A stretch of 64,000 nucleotides of DNA from Stygiobacter sp043807765 (lineage in GTDB: Bacteria > Bacteroidota > Ignavibacteria > Ignavibacteriales > Melioribacteraceae): positions 124,001-188,000 of the forward strand of contig JAZDFQ010000059.1 in the NCBI GenBank assembly GCA_043807765.1, read 5' to 3'. The notes under the pieces are model-generated. The model had not been told where the DNA came from, made no database searches, and saw only the letters and a program-made list of their open reading frames with translations. The position numbers and the translations under genes are program-made. Shown here in pieces: positions 50,579 through 59,264 of the stretch; position 1 is the stretch's first letter; each line of letters begins with the position of its first letter.

Positions 50579-51696
50579 TGAGAACATTAATGTTTTTACT
50601 GAGAAAAGAGTTTTTACAAATTTTCCGCAACAAACTTATGCTGGCAATAATATTAGAAATGCCCATCCTTCAACTTCTTCTTCTTCCGTTTGCGGCAAAT
50701 TATGAAATGAAAAACATATCTCTCTGTATTGTAGATCGAGATCACTCGGAATATTCCCGGGAACTGACAAACAAGTTTACTTCTTCCGGTTACTTCCAAT
50801 TAACCAACTATGCGCCTTCGTACGAAGAAGCGCTCAAAGTTATTGAAGGCGAGAAAGCTAATTTGATAATTGAAATACCGCAAAGTTTCGAAAAAGACTT
50901 GATTAGAGAGAACCAAAGCAAGATTATGATTTCTGCGAATGCAATTAATGGGCAGACGGCAGGGTTATCTGTTTCTTATTCAAATGCAATAATTCGCGAA
51001 TTCAATAATGAAATTCGCACCGAGTGGATTCAGCAGCCGCGTTTTAATGCTCAGCCAAGCATAGAGATTACAAGCTCAAACTGGTTTAATCCGGGAATGA
51101 ATTATAAATATTTTATTGTACCGGGCGTGCTTGCGTTGCTGGTTACCATGGTTGGATTTTTGTTAACCTCACTAAACATTGTTAAAGAAAAGGAAAGCGG
51201 AACTATTGAGCAGTTAAATGTTTCGCCGATAAAGAAATATCAGTTCATTCTCGGCAAGCTTATTCCCTTTTGGATTTTAGGAATGCTTGTTCTCTCGATT
51301 GGATTTCTAATAAGTTTTATAGTGTATGGAATATATCCGGCGGGAAGTTTTTTCGTTGGCTATCTCTTCGCCGGAATATATTTAATTGCAGTTCTTGGTT
51401 TTGGTTTGCTTACTTCAACCTTTGCAGAAACACAACAGCAAGCAATGTTCATCGCCTACTTTTTTATGATGATCTTTGTTCTTCTCGGCGGTTTGTTCGC
51501 GCCAATAGAAAACATGCCGGACTGGGCACAATATCTAACTTATATAAACCCGGTGAGCTATTTAATAGAAGCTATGCGCATGATAGTTCTGAAAGGAAGC
51601 GGCTTTTCGGATTTAGCCAAACACTTCGGCATCATTACGATATTTGCGTTGGTTTTTAATGTGCTGGCTATTTTGAATTACAAGAAGACTACTTAG
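50578..51696 (+). CDS. ABC-2 type permease (YbhR-like)
   Basis: The same plan as the previous gene: N-terminal helix with LLRKEFLQIFRNKLMLAIILEMPILQLLLLPFA, a long loop and five C-terminal helices with NIVKEKESGTIEQLNVSPIKKYQFILGKLIPFW. Its ATG overlaps the previous stop by one base (TAATG). It ends the seven-gene operon tetR-tolC-adaptor-ATPase-ATPase-permease-permease. YbhFSR relatives export drugs or cations; the substrate here is unknown. Confidence 0.92.
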   Translation: MRTLMFLLRKEFLQIFRNKLMLAIILEMPILQLLLLPFAANYEMKNISLCIVDRDHSEYSRELTNKFTSSGYFQLTNYAPSYEEALKVIEGEKANLIIEIPQSFEKDLIRENQSKIMISANAINGQTAGLSVSYSNAIIREFNNEIRTEWIQQPRFNAQPSIEITSSNWFNPGMNYKYFIVPGVLALLVTMVGFLLTSLNIVKEKESGTIEQLNVSPIKKYQFILGKLIPFWILGMLVLSIGFLISFIVYGIYPAGSFFVGYLFAGIYLIAVLGFGLLTSTFAETQQQAMFIAYFFMMIFVLLGGLFAPIENMPDWAQYLTYINPVSYLIEAMRMIVLKGSGFSDLAKHFGIITIFALVFNVLAILNYKKTT

Positions 51697-51732
51697 ACGG
51701 AATCATTTCGTTTTCTTAATTTAGCAAGCGAT

Positions 51733-53208
51733 ATGAAAAAAATATATTGCTGCTCACCTTACGCAGAGTTTAAGCTTTTTGGACTAAAGTCCATATTGTT
51801 TTTTGTGTTGAACAACCCCAGACTTAAGTCTGGGGTTCATGCATCAATAATAAACTCCGGCTTTAGCCACGCCTTGCGTAAGGTGAGTTACTATTTAAGC
51901 GCTGTTATACTTTTGACGGGTAGTTTAATTTGCCAGAATGGTAAAGCTTTAACGCCCTCTAAAATTACTTATCTAAACATTTCAAGTGTTCCATCTGCTT
52001 TTCCGGTTAACTTTGCTCTGTTTACTAAAGGTGAAAATCAATTTGTTGCTTTTTATGATTCTAATCATGAAATGACAATAGCCTCTAGAAAATTGGCTGA
52101 TACTCTGTGGAGTTATAAAAAACTAAATTCCAGAATTGAATGGGACAGCCATAACTATCTTTCTCTAATGATAGATAACGAGAATTTAATTCATCTTGTC
52201 GGGAATATGCATTCGAGTCCATTAATCTATTTTAGAAGCGAGCTGCCGCTAGATATAAATTCGATGAAAGAAATTAATCACATGACCGGAGCTGAAGAAG
52301 ATGTAACCACCTATCCGGAGTTTATCTATGGACCAAATAAGGAAATAATCTTTCATTATAGATATGGCAGAAGCGGCTCCGGCTATGAAGTCTTCAACAC
52401 GTGGAATTCGGAGAATAAATCATGGACGCGTCTTCTTGGAAAACCGCTTACAGATGGACAAGAAAAGATGAATGCTTACATGCAAGGTCCGCTTTTAGGT
52501 AAGGATAATTATTATCATATAATTTGGGTTTGGAGAGACACTCCGGATTGCGCGACAAATCATACTTTATCTTACGCACGAAGTAAAGATTTGCTGCATT
52601 GGGAAAGTATACGAGGAGAAAAAGTTGAACTCCCCATTACTGTAAATCAAAAAGAACTTTATGTTGATGAAACACAAATATATGGCGGCTTAATTAACAT
52701 CGGAATAAAAATTGGGTTTGATTCTCAAAACAGAGTTTTGATTGGTTATCACAAATATGATTCTGCCGGGAACACCCAGCTTTACTTTGCACGGTTCGAG
52801 AGCGGCATTTGGGTAAAAAAGCAAATTACCAATTGGAATTACCGGTGGGATTTTAAAGGTTTCGGTACAATAGTAAACGAATTGTTGATTGATTCTCCAA
52901 AGCCTTCCAAAGAGAAAGAAAAAGTATTGTTCGGATATCATCACATTAAATATGGTGATGGAGAAATGATTGTTGATGAGAAAACTTTAGACACAGTGGG
53001 AAACCGGGAAATAGAAAAAGATTATCCCAAAATCATAGATGAGTTCGAATCTAAAAATCCCGGAATGGTAATCAACAAGGTCTTTGATTCCGGATATGCC
53101 GGCGACGGAAGAACATATCTTTTAAGATGGGAAACAAAAGCCCCAAATAGAGATCAAAAACCAACGGAGAACTCTACCAACGCGGTATTGAAACTGGTTT
53201 CGTATTAA
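51733..53208 (+). CDS. Secreted BNR_4-type beta-propeller protein with a mobile element in its signal peptide
   Basis: The body matches the BNR_4 family (putative neuraminidase-like or polysaccharide-lyase-like propellers): EEDVTTYPEFIYGPNKEIIFHYRYGRSGSGYEV, MQGPLLGKDNYYHIIWVWRDTPD and HTLSYARSKDLLHWE. It probably acts on an extracellular polysaccharide; the specificity is unknown. Codons 7-52 are a 135-bp element. Without it the N-terminus reads MKKIYCCYYLSAVILLTGSL then ICQ, a normal signal peptide. With it, 45 residues precede the hydrophobic core, which may harm export unless a downstream GTG (51883) is used as the start. Confidence 0.8.
   Translation: MKKIYCCSPYAEFKLFGLKSILFFVLNNPRLKSGVHASIINSGFSHALRKVSYYLSAVILLTGSLICQNGKALTPSKITYLNISSVPSAFPVNFALFTKGENQFVAFYDSNHEMTIASRKLADTLWSYKKLNSRIEWDSHNYLSLMIDNENLIHLVGNMHSSPLIYFRSELPLDINSMKEINHMTGAEEDVTTYPEFIYGPNKEIIFHYRYGRSGSGYEVFNTWNSENKSWTRLLGKPLTDGQEKMNAYMQGPLLGKDNYYHIIWVWRDTPDCATNHTLSYARSKDLLHWESIRGEKVELPITVNQKELYVDETQIYGGLINIGIKIGFDSQNRVLIGYHKYDSAGNTQLYFARFESGIWVKKQITNWNYRWDFKGFGTIVNELLIDSPKPSKEKEKVLFGYHHIKYGDGEMIVDEKTLDTVGNREIEKDYPKIIDEFESKNPGMVINKVFDSGYAGDGRTYLLRWETKAPNRDQKPTENSTNAVLKLVSY
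51753..51887. mobile_element. 135-bp MITE-like element, copy 2, in frame in a signal-peptide region
   Basis: The perfect 13-bp ends CTCACCTTACGCA/TGCGTAAGGTGAG enclose GGACTAAAGTCC, CCCCAGACTTAAGTCTGGGG and GGCTTTAGCC, in the same order and orientation as copy 1 at 34843-34977 and the same 135-bp length. The flanks TTGCTG and TTACTA agree at 4 of 6 bases, perhaps a decayed duplication. Confidence 0.82.
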
Positions 53209-53221
53209 AAAATTTATTTAT

Positions 53222-53251
53222 AAAAAGCCGGACTTGTCGGTTCGGCTTTTT
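53222..53251 (+). terminator. Intrinsic terminator of the BNR_4 gene
   Basis: AAAAAGCCG (53222-53230) pairs with CGGCTTTTT (53243-53251), giving a stem ending in a T run, 14 bases after the stop codon. The symmetric A/T tails allow it to work for the convergent DUF5916 gene as well. Confidence 0.8.
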
Positions 53252-53280
53252 GGTAAAATGAATTTATCAGCACGTTAAAA

Positions 53281-55929
53281 TTACATATCCAGCCAGTAAG
53301 AAAACTTAACCATAAAAATGTTGTTGCCTTCACTTCCCCATAAGTTTTTTATATCTCTGCCAAATGAAAACTCTCCGGCATTGTCATAATTTTGCTGATC
53401 GTGAGACCAAACAAAATAGAGAATTGAACCGGGGTTTACTTCCCATCTTAATACGGCGTTGCCGCGCAAAGATTTGAAATTGAAATTCGGATTGGATAGT
53501 GAAAATTGTTCTGCCGAACCGCTTCCATCCGGATCAATCAAATATTCATCGTTGTTTTGATTGTAGCTTACAGTTGAACCGTTTGTTCCATACTCGTTAA
53601 GTGCTAAAGAATTTGGTGAAGCAACTTCCTTGAATTTGTAATACTTGCCGACTGCTAAAAGAGGCTGCATAAATAACTGCAAACTAAGTGTCGGTGTAAA
53701 AGTCCAATTCAAACGGATATTGGCAGAAAGTGTTTTCTGATCAATGTTTGCAAATACATAACGCTTTTCATAAGTCTTTATAGCTTTCGAATCATCAATG
53801 TTGCTAACCCACTGTCTTGTGTCGTTGTTGATTTGATAACTTGGTCCGATTGAGAGGCTTAGTTGCGAGCTCGGTTTCCAGTTTGCGTCTAACGAATAAC
53901 TGGACGCCGCTGCATTAAGATCATCTTTTTCGTAATTATAACTAAACTCAAAGATGATTTTTTTTCTGCTGTCAGAACTTACATCGGCAGATATCGAATA
54001 TCCCGATGGATTTTTAATTATAGGCCCGCCGCGAGTTGCTGTTTTGTTGGTAGATTCAAAAGCATAAAAGGCATTTGCACCAACCTGCCAATAGTTTTCA
54101 AATTCGAAATTCGTTCTCGACCAAATAAAATTTGAAATTATGTTTCCTTCAAAATCATACGAACGTGCGTGAGAAACATAAACACTTTTTGTTCTGAATA
54201 TTCCGTCTGTTTCAAACCATCTGTATCCAAGAACGAGGTGGCTGTTTATTCTATCGGCCATCCACTGAAAGCCAAGGTCGTTGTGTTCGAATCCCGGACT
54301 AACAGCACCAAGTGCGGCATTAATGTAGAAATTTCCTTCCTGTTTATTTAGCATTAATCTGCCATACCATCCGCCTAAAGAAGTTAATGTAGAATCATAG
54401 GCCATGTAAGTAGCATCCGGTCTTTGAAGATATCGGTATGGCTGCTTTTGCAAATTTTGTAAAAATTCTTTTGTGCCATGAACATATGAACCGGCAATAG
54501 CGCCCGTAAGAACGTAAACTTTTGCTTCATCAAGAAAAGTGTAACCATCTAATCCAAATGTAAACGCATTTTTAGAAAGGCGCGATTCCAAGTCAGAACT
54601 GTTTAATCCTCGGTTTACCGATGTTAACATAAAACCGAGCGATTGACGTCCATCGTTAAACTCTCTTTTGGTTCGAAGTACTCCGTAATGAGTAAGCGGC
54701 TCAACTTGTTCGGTTGTTTGGATTCCGTTCTTATAAAGTGCAGCAAATGTTCTTTCGGTTATAGCACTAACTGCGCCGATAGTTGTAACATCATCTAGCT
54801 TGCCGGTTAATTTAGCCGCGCCTAGAATTCTTGTTTCCGAAGGATAATTAACGTAATCGGCATCAGAAGTACTGCCTTGTGGCGAGTGGCCAATTCTTCT
54901 TGAATAAAATAATTCCGGCCAGCCGAAATTAAATCCCCAGTTATTATTAGCACCGCCAATACCAAAGTAAAATGAATTGGAACCTTCAATAAAGAATGGT
55001 CTTTTTTCTTCAAAGTATGATTCAAACGCTGAAAGATTAATTACTGCCGGATCAACTTCCACTTGTCCGAAGTCCGGATTGATCGTAGCATCTATGTTTA
55101 AGCTTGAGCCGAGACCAACTTTGAAATCAGCGCCTATTGTAGTTTTAAATTGATTTGACTTGTAAAACGGATCGTTTGCGTCGTGAACTAATGATTGCCC
55201 TTTTTGAACTATATATGGTAAAATTTCAAAACGTTGCTTTGGTTTTATTCCATCTAAACCTTCTAGGGAAGCAAAGCGGGAAACAAAGCCGCTTTCCTTT
55301 TTGGGAACCATTACATAAAAAGAACTCTCGCCATTTCTTTTCATTTCTCTGGTAAAATTTATTCCCCAAGTCATTTTATCGGATTCCTTAAAGCGTAATT
55401 GAGAAAAAGGAATTCTCATTTCAAGTGACCAGCCATTACCATCGATGGTAGTCTTTCCTTCCCAAACACCGTCCCAGGAAGAATCATCCCAGCTATCATT
55501 AAATAAAACACCGTCTACTAATGTACCGGCGGCGTTTATGCCAAAAAAATTGCCGGTTCTCTTATCATTAAACGGATCAACATAAAAGCCAAACCAATCG
55601 GATGGAAAGTAATTGTCTCTTCTCGAAAGTGAAACGTCCATTAGCTCCGGGTTTGTATCGTGTAAGCGAGCTGCAACATATAAGTATTCGTCGTCGTAGG
55701 CTATCCATACTTCGGTTTTTTGTGTTGCCGGTTCGCCTTCTTTTGGATCTTTCTGTGTAAACTGATCTATAGCTGTGTTTTTCCAAACTTGCTCATCAAG
55801 CTTGCCATCAACAAGAATAGTTGCAAAAGCAACTTTGTATGCTGGAACTGCTTTTTGAGGTTGTTTACTACCGGAAGCGAATAATACTGCAGTAATTAAA
55901 AACAAAATAAATAGTAAAAATCTTTTCAT
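53281..55929 (-). CDS. DUF5916 outer-membrane protein with CBM9-like N-terminal domain
   Basis: The signal peptide MKRFLLFILFLITAVLFASG is followed by a CBM9-like domain (ILVDGKLDEQVWKNT...DDEYLYVAARLHD, about 30-230), then MTWGINFTREMKRNGESSFYVMVPK and DATINPDFGQVEVDPAVINLSAFESYFEEKRPFFIEGSNSF, the hallmark of DUF5916. The remainder is strands ending VKFSYWLDM with a terminal aromatic, as in an outer-membrane barrel. AGGG precedes the ATG. DUF5916 proteins are common in Bacteroidota, often near sugar-use genes; the function is unknown. No TonB plug is seen. Confidence 0.88.
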   Translation of the reverse strand: MKRFLLFILFLITAVLFASGSKQPQKAVPAYKVAFATILVDGKLDEQVWKNTAIDQFTQKDPKEGEPATQKTEVWIAYDDEYLYVAARLHDTNPELMDVSLSRRDNYFPSDWFGFYVDPFNDKRTGNFFGINAAGTLVDGVLFNDSWDDSSWDGVWEGKTTIDGNGWSLEMRIPFSQLRFKESDKMTWGINFTREMKRNGESSFYVMVPKKESGFVSRFASLEGLDGIKPKQRFEILPYIVQKGQSLVHDANDPFYKSNQFKTTIGADFKVGLGSSLNIDATINPDFGQVEVDPAVINLSAFESYFEEKRPFFIEGSNSFYFGIGGANNNWGFNFGWPELFYSRRIGHSPQGSTSDADYVNYPSETRILGAAKLTGKLDDVTTIGAVSAITERTFAALYKNGIQTTEQVEPLTHYGVLRTKREFNDGRQSLGFMLTSVNRGLNSSDLESRLSKNAFTFGLDGYTFLDEAKVYVLTGAIAGSYVHGTKEFLQNLQKQPYRYLQRPDATYMAYDSTLTSLGGWYGRLMLNKQEGNFYINAALGAVSPGFEHNDLGFQWMADRINSHLVLGYRWFETDGIFRTKSVYVSHARSYDFEGNIISNFIWSRTNFEFENYWQVGANAFYAFESTNKTATRGGPIIKNPSGYSISADVSSDSRKKIIFEFSYNYEKDDLNAAASSYSLDANWKPSSQLSLSIGPSYQINNDTRQWVSNIDDSKAIKTYEKRYVFANIDQKTLSANIRLNWTFTPTLSLQLFMQPLLAVGKYYKFKEVASPNSLALNEYGTNGSTVSYNQNNDEYLIDPDGSGSAEQFSLSNPNFNFKSLRGNAVLRWEVNPGSILYFVWSHDQQNYDNAGEFSFGRDIKNLWGSEGNNIFMVKFSYWLDM

Positions 55930-56016
55930 CGCGAACCCTTTCTGTTCGAACTTTTCAAATTCTTCTGCTCTTTAGACTAGTAAGAGCGCGAAAGGTTTGT
56001 TCACATAAAAAAATAA

Positions 56017-56037
56017 GCCCGGTTTTGTGAACCGGGC
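56017..56037 (-). terminator. Intrinsic terminator of the ECF sigma operon
   Basis: GCCCGGTT and AACCGGGC form a perfect 8-bp stem with a 5-base loop, followed on the minus strand by a T-rich tract (56006-56016). It lies 10 bases beyond the DUF4252 stop. Confidence 0.85.
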
Positions 56038-56046
56038 ATGACAAAT

Positions 56047-56613
56047 TTATTCTTTATCTTTTTTTGCAGATTTAGTTTTATCTAAACCGGGCAGATTCAT
56101 CTCATCTGCCAAACTTCCAATTGTCTCGAGATCAATCTTGCCGACTACATTCACCAAAGTAAGATCATCCTCTTTATCCATTGCAATTACAAAGAGTCCG
56201 GCATAATCACTTCCTTCGCCAGCTTTCACATAAACGCTGGCAAACTTACCTTTATCTTTTGTTTTGATTATGCGATCCCACTTCTGCGCTTGAAGTTTCT
56301 TGTCCATCGCAGCAATGGTGGATTCGGCATTCTCTAGATCGGATTTTAAGATTGGAAATTGATTAACCTTAATCAGCTTTAATGAGGCAATCATTAGAGC
56401 AACCTTTTCGTTTTTATTCGCCCCCATTTTGCCAATAGCTTTAAGCATAGGTCCTTCAAGATGAATAGCTGTTTTAGGCTCAACGTTTTTGAACTGAGCG
56501 TATTCCGAATAATCGAAATAGCCCGGATCGGTTGAGTAATCCTCCTTTTGCTGCGCGAATGTTATAAGAGTAACTGTAAACAACAGCACCAAAAACATTT
56601 TAATTGATTTCAT
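56047..56613 (-). CDS. Secreted DUF4252-family protein
   Basis: The signal peptide MKSIKMFLVLLFTVTLITFAQ is followed by about 165 residues with the DUF4252 pattern (KLIKVNQFPILKSDLENAEST, WDRIIKTKDKGKFASVYVKAG, GLFVIAMDKEDDLTLVNVVGKIDLETIGSL), ending in a lysine-rich tail. I use the ATG at 56613, with GGAG about 8 bases upstream; a TTG five codons earlier overlaps it. DUF4252 genes are often found with ECF sigma factors, as here, so this is probably the regulated output or a periplasmic sensor of the system. Confidence 0.85.
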   Translation of the reverse strand: MKSIKMFLVLLFTVTLITFAQQKEDYSTDPGYFDYSEYAQFKNVEPKTAIHLEGPMLKAIGKMGANKNEKVALMIASLKLIKVNQFPILKSDLENAESTIAAMDKKLQAQKWDRIIKTKDKGKFASVYVKAGEGSDYAGLFVIAMDKEDDLTLVNVVGKIDLETIGSLADEMNLPGLDKTKSAKKDKE

Positions 56614-57163
56614 TTTGTTCTCCTTCAAATATGTTGTTAAGTATTCCTAATCCTTTGTTTAATGGTTTTGCAACTTTATCTCCGAGTACATCGTTCTCTA
56701 AAGTAGTTTTAGTTTGTTTAAAAATATTACCTACAATTGCGAGCGCCTGCTGAGCCTGCTTATCTGCTTCAACTACCTCCGCTTGCGAGAATTCGTATTC
56801 AACTGTTTGATTGCGGATAACACCAAATGTTAATACAGAAACAATAACAAGAACCATTGCCAGAGAAATAGCCGGACGTGCAAAAACAATTGAATACAAA
56901 TCATTCAAGAAGTTGTTCAAGGTGGCTTTTTCCGTTTTATCTTCAATAGTTTTTATTAAATAAGAAGGACACTCTTCTTCGCTCAGTTTTGATACAGCCT
57001 CTGCGGTAGCGCGGTAAGACTTGAAAAGAATTCTCGCTTCTTCATTTTGAGAAGTTAAACGCCAAACACTAATTCTATCCAGCCACGAAGCATCTTTATA
57101 TGCAGCGGCAATAATTTTATTTCTCATTTCCTCAGTAAGTTCAAACTGCTTCTTGCGGTTCAT
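56600..57163 (-). CDS. Putative membrane anti-sigma factor
   Basis: The cytosolic N-terminal part (1-94) has helices like a sigma-binding domain. One transmembrane segment is seen (about 95-115, ARPAISLAMVLVIVSVLTFGV). The remaining 70 residues are outside, with a coiled region (EVVEADKQAQQALAIVGNIFKQT). No zinc-binding anti-sigma motif (HxxxCxxC) is present. It overlaps the sigma gene by 23 bases and DUF4252 by 14, the arrangement of a sigma-anti-sigma pair. The assignment is from context and topology. Confidence 0.75.
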   Translation of the reverse strand: MNRKKQFELTEEMRNKIIAAAYKDASWLDRISVWRLTSQNEEARILFKSYRATAEAVSKLSEEECPSYLIKTIEDKTEKATLNNFLNDLYSIVFARPAISLAMVLVIVSVLTFGVIRNQTVEYEFSQAEVVEADKQAQQALAIVGNIFKQTKTTLENDVLGDKVAKPLNKGLGILNNIFEGEQNEIN

Positions 57164-57713
57164 ATGCTTTTAATTCCTCCTGCAATTTTTTTCTAGCTCT
57201 CATCAAATAAACTTTTACAGAGTTTTCCGGTATTTCAAGCGCCTTGGCAATTTCTCTGTACTTTAACCCGTTAATCTCGTAGAGAACAAAAACGCTTCTC
57301 ATGTTTTCCGGTAAGCGTTGCATGGCTTCTTTTATTTTAGACGACATCATTTTAAAATGTGTTGTTAAGTATGGATTATGCGAACTTTCCTCTGTAGAAA
57401 ATGATTCTTCAAACATTTCATCAATTTCACTTTCTCTGTTAACGGCAACTGCGCGCTTTCTCAAAAAATCTATACACAAATTGTGTGTTGTTTTCATTAT
57501 CCACGATTTTGCTGCTAACGGGTTTACTAAATCAATGTTCTTCCATATGCGGATAAGAGCTTCCTGTGTAACGTCATCCGCATCCATTCTGTTCTTCAGC
57601 ATATAAAAAGAATATGAGTAAATTTTATTCTTATACTGCTGAATAATGAAACGATATTTTTGTTCAGTAAACACGATTTCTTTTCTTGTATTAAAGACGA
57701 GTCCAGCGATCAA
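57141..57713 (-). CDS. ECF-family RNA polymerase sigma factor
   Basis: Region 2 reads IYSYSFYMLKNRMDADDVTQEALIRIWKNIDL and AAKSWIMKTTHNLCIDFLRKR. Region 4 reads ALQ-like MQRLPENMRSVFVLYEINGLKYREIAKALEIPENSVKVYLMRARKKLQEEL. The gap between is longer than usual and acidic (EIDEMFEESFSTEESS). The 190-codon frame starts with TTG; a GTG at 57674 is an alternative that would give FTEQKYRF as the N-terminus. It heads a three-gene operon ending in a clear terminator and probably directs its own transcription. Confidence 0.93.
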   Translation of the reverse strand: MIAGLVFNTRKEIVFTEQKYRFIIQQYKNKIYSYSFYMLKNRMDADDVTQEALIRIWKNIDLVNPLAAKSWIMKTTHNLCIDFLRKRAVAVNRESEIDEMFEESFSTEESSHNPYLTTHFKMMSSKIKEAMQRLPENMRSVFVLYEINGLKYREIAKALEIPENSVKVYLMRARKKLQEELKAYEPQEAV

Positions 57714-57811
57714 TTTGTTACAATCTGGCGCAATCTTTTATAGCAAATTACGATCTTGTAAATGAGATTACGAAATCGCTATTTTCCAAGCATTATATGG
57801 AAAGGTAATAC

Positions 57812-58204
57812 ATGGCCGACTTTAGCAATGAGCATGGCGTAATAAACTGGCGGGATCTTACGGTATCAAATGCAGAACAAGTCCGCGATTTCTACAGCGA
57901 AGTAGTAGGGTGGAAATTCGAGTTGGTTTCAATGGGTGAATATAGCGACTACAGTATGCTTACACCTAAAAGCAAAGCTCCTACCGCGGGCATTTGCCAC
58001 GCACAAGGGCAAAACGCCGAACTACCAGCTCAGTGGCTTATCTATATTAATGTTTCTAACATTGAACAAAGTGTTGCCTCATGTCAAAAACTAGGCGGCA
58101 AACTAATTGCCGGTCCAAAAAATTATGCCGGAATGGGCAAGTATTGTGTAATACAAGACCCGGCTGGCGCCGTATGCGCACTATTTGAACCGCAAGAAAA
58201 ATGA
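57812..58204 (+). CDS. VOC/glyoxalase-fold protein
   Basis: A 130-residue two-module protein of the vicinal-oxygen-chelate type: NWRDLTVSNAEQVRDFYSEVVGWKFELVSMG and WLIYINVSNIEQSVASCQKLGGKLIAGPKNYAGMGKYCVIQDPAGAVCALFEP. The ending PAGAVCALFEP is common in the glyoxalase/CFP-30-like group. A metal-dependent enzyme or resistance function is possible, but the metal ligands are not clear. Its stop overlaps the next start (ATGA). The ribosome binding site AAAGG lies in one arm of a TTTCCA/TGGAAA inverted repeat (57783-57803). Confidence 0.83.
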   Translation: MADFSNEHGVINWRDLTVSNAEQVRDFYSEVVGWKFELVSMGEYSDYSMLTPKSKAPTAGICHAQGQNAELPAQWLIYINVSNIEQSVASCQKLGGKLIAGPKNYAGMGKYCVIQDPAGAVCALFEPQEK

Positions 58205-58701
58205 AAGAGTTAGACTTTCACCCGGCGAAATCAAAACAAGAATTTAGAAGCAACTATAAACTGCACGATTTATCCGAACGAGTGGGAAAGAACCTTCTTG
58301 TACAATGGGGTTTTGATTTTAAAGTGTTTGGCGAAGACAACCGCTACGAAAAGCTTTGGGAAAAGGGCGAAGACAAACCAGACATTATTTTAACAAGCAG
58401 AGGTAAAAGCGCGCTGCTGGATTGGAAGGGAAAAAAATCGAAAGCATTTCTTGTGAATGAACGGGCGATTAAATCTTATGAACACTGGAAGCAAAAATTA
58501 AGCATGCCGGTAATAATTGCTTTTTTAGTTTTTGATGATGAAAACAAACTTATAGATCGGCGGTGTGCTTTTCTTGGAAAACACTGTTATTCTGTTTGCG
58601 AATCAAAACAGTGGGATAAAAACAGAACAGTAAAGTTCAAGGAGAACCTCCCAATTTTTAATAAAGAAAATATTGTTTCGTATATGAGCGAGGGGAGTTG
58701 A
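58201..58701 (+). CDS. Hypothetical protein with PD-(D/E)XK nuclease-like core
   Basis: No named family is recognised. The segment DKPDIILTSRGKSALLDWKGKKSKAFLVNERAI (about 58-90) fits the PD...(D/E)xK pattern: aspartate in PDI, then DWK after a strand, followed by a helix with SYEHWK and a strand VIIAFLVFDD. The second acid is D rather than E. This suggests a nuclease fold of the Holliday-resolvase/VRR type, but activity is unproven. It overlaps the VOC gene by 4 bases and lies 5 bases before the next gene. Confidence 0.65.
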   Translation: MKELDFHPAKSKQEFRSNYKLHDLSERVGKNLLVQWGFDFKVFGEDNRYEKLWEKGEDKPDIILTSRGKSALLDWKGKKSKAFLVNERAIKSYEHWKQKLSMPVIIAFLVFDDENKLIDRRCAFLGKHCYSVCESKQWDKNRTVKFKENLPIFNKENIVSYMSEGS

Positions 58702-58706
58702 TATAA

Positions 58707-59264
58707 ATGGAAAGTTTTCTATCGCGAATCGAAAATATTTTTCGCAATTCGACGTCTTCCGATGAGCTGTTCGATGCCTTTCATGATGCAATAAGCACGC
58801 GTGTAAACGATGTTGATCTTTATAAGATTCTCATTGGGAATCCAGCGCTTTCAGCAGACGAAATAAAAATGTTCACCGAAAAGATCGTTAAAGAAATTCC
58901 GAATCAAGCTCTAAATACTTATATGTGGACAGCGAATGTTTTGGGGCATCAAAAAGACGACTATGAAAAACTCGAAGATGCAATTCGTTATTTTCAGAAA
59001 TCGTTCGAGTGCGAACCAACCAATGCTGTTCCCTTAGTTCGCTTGCTCGGCTTATATAATTTTGATGTTGACTCCCCTCTCAACAAAACAATCTTAGGAC
59101 TTGTTGAATCACGAGTTCCGTCGGTGCATCATAAAAGCCACGTTTATTTCTCACTTGCCGATCTTTATAAACGGATGGATGATTACCTGCTTGCTGCAAA
59201 GTACTTGGCCCTTGGAGAAAAGGCTGCGGAAAGAGAAAACCCTAATAATAAAATCCAATTGTGA
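58707..59264 (+). CDS. Hypothetical helical-repeat protein (TPR-like)
   Basis: The 185 residues are mainly helical, with TPR-like text in DAIRYFQKSFECEPTNAVPLVRLLGLY and HVYFSLADLYKRMDDYLLAAKYLALGEKAA. No signal peptide, membrane segment or catalytic motif is seen. It is third in a tight run with the VOC and nuclease-like genes; the link is unknown. It runs convergently 23 bases into the patatin gene. Confidence 0.68.
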   Translation: MESFLSRIENIFRNSTSSDELFDAFHDAISTRVNDVDLYKILIGNPALSADEIKMFTEKIVKEIPNQALNTYMWTANVLGHQKDDYEKLEDAIRYFQKSFECEPTNAVPLVRLLGLYNFDVDSPLNKTILGLVESRVPSVHHKSHVYFSLADLYKRMDDYLLAAKYLALGEKAAERENPNNKIQL

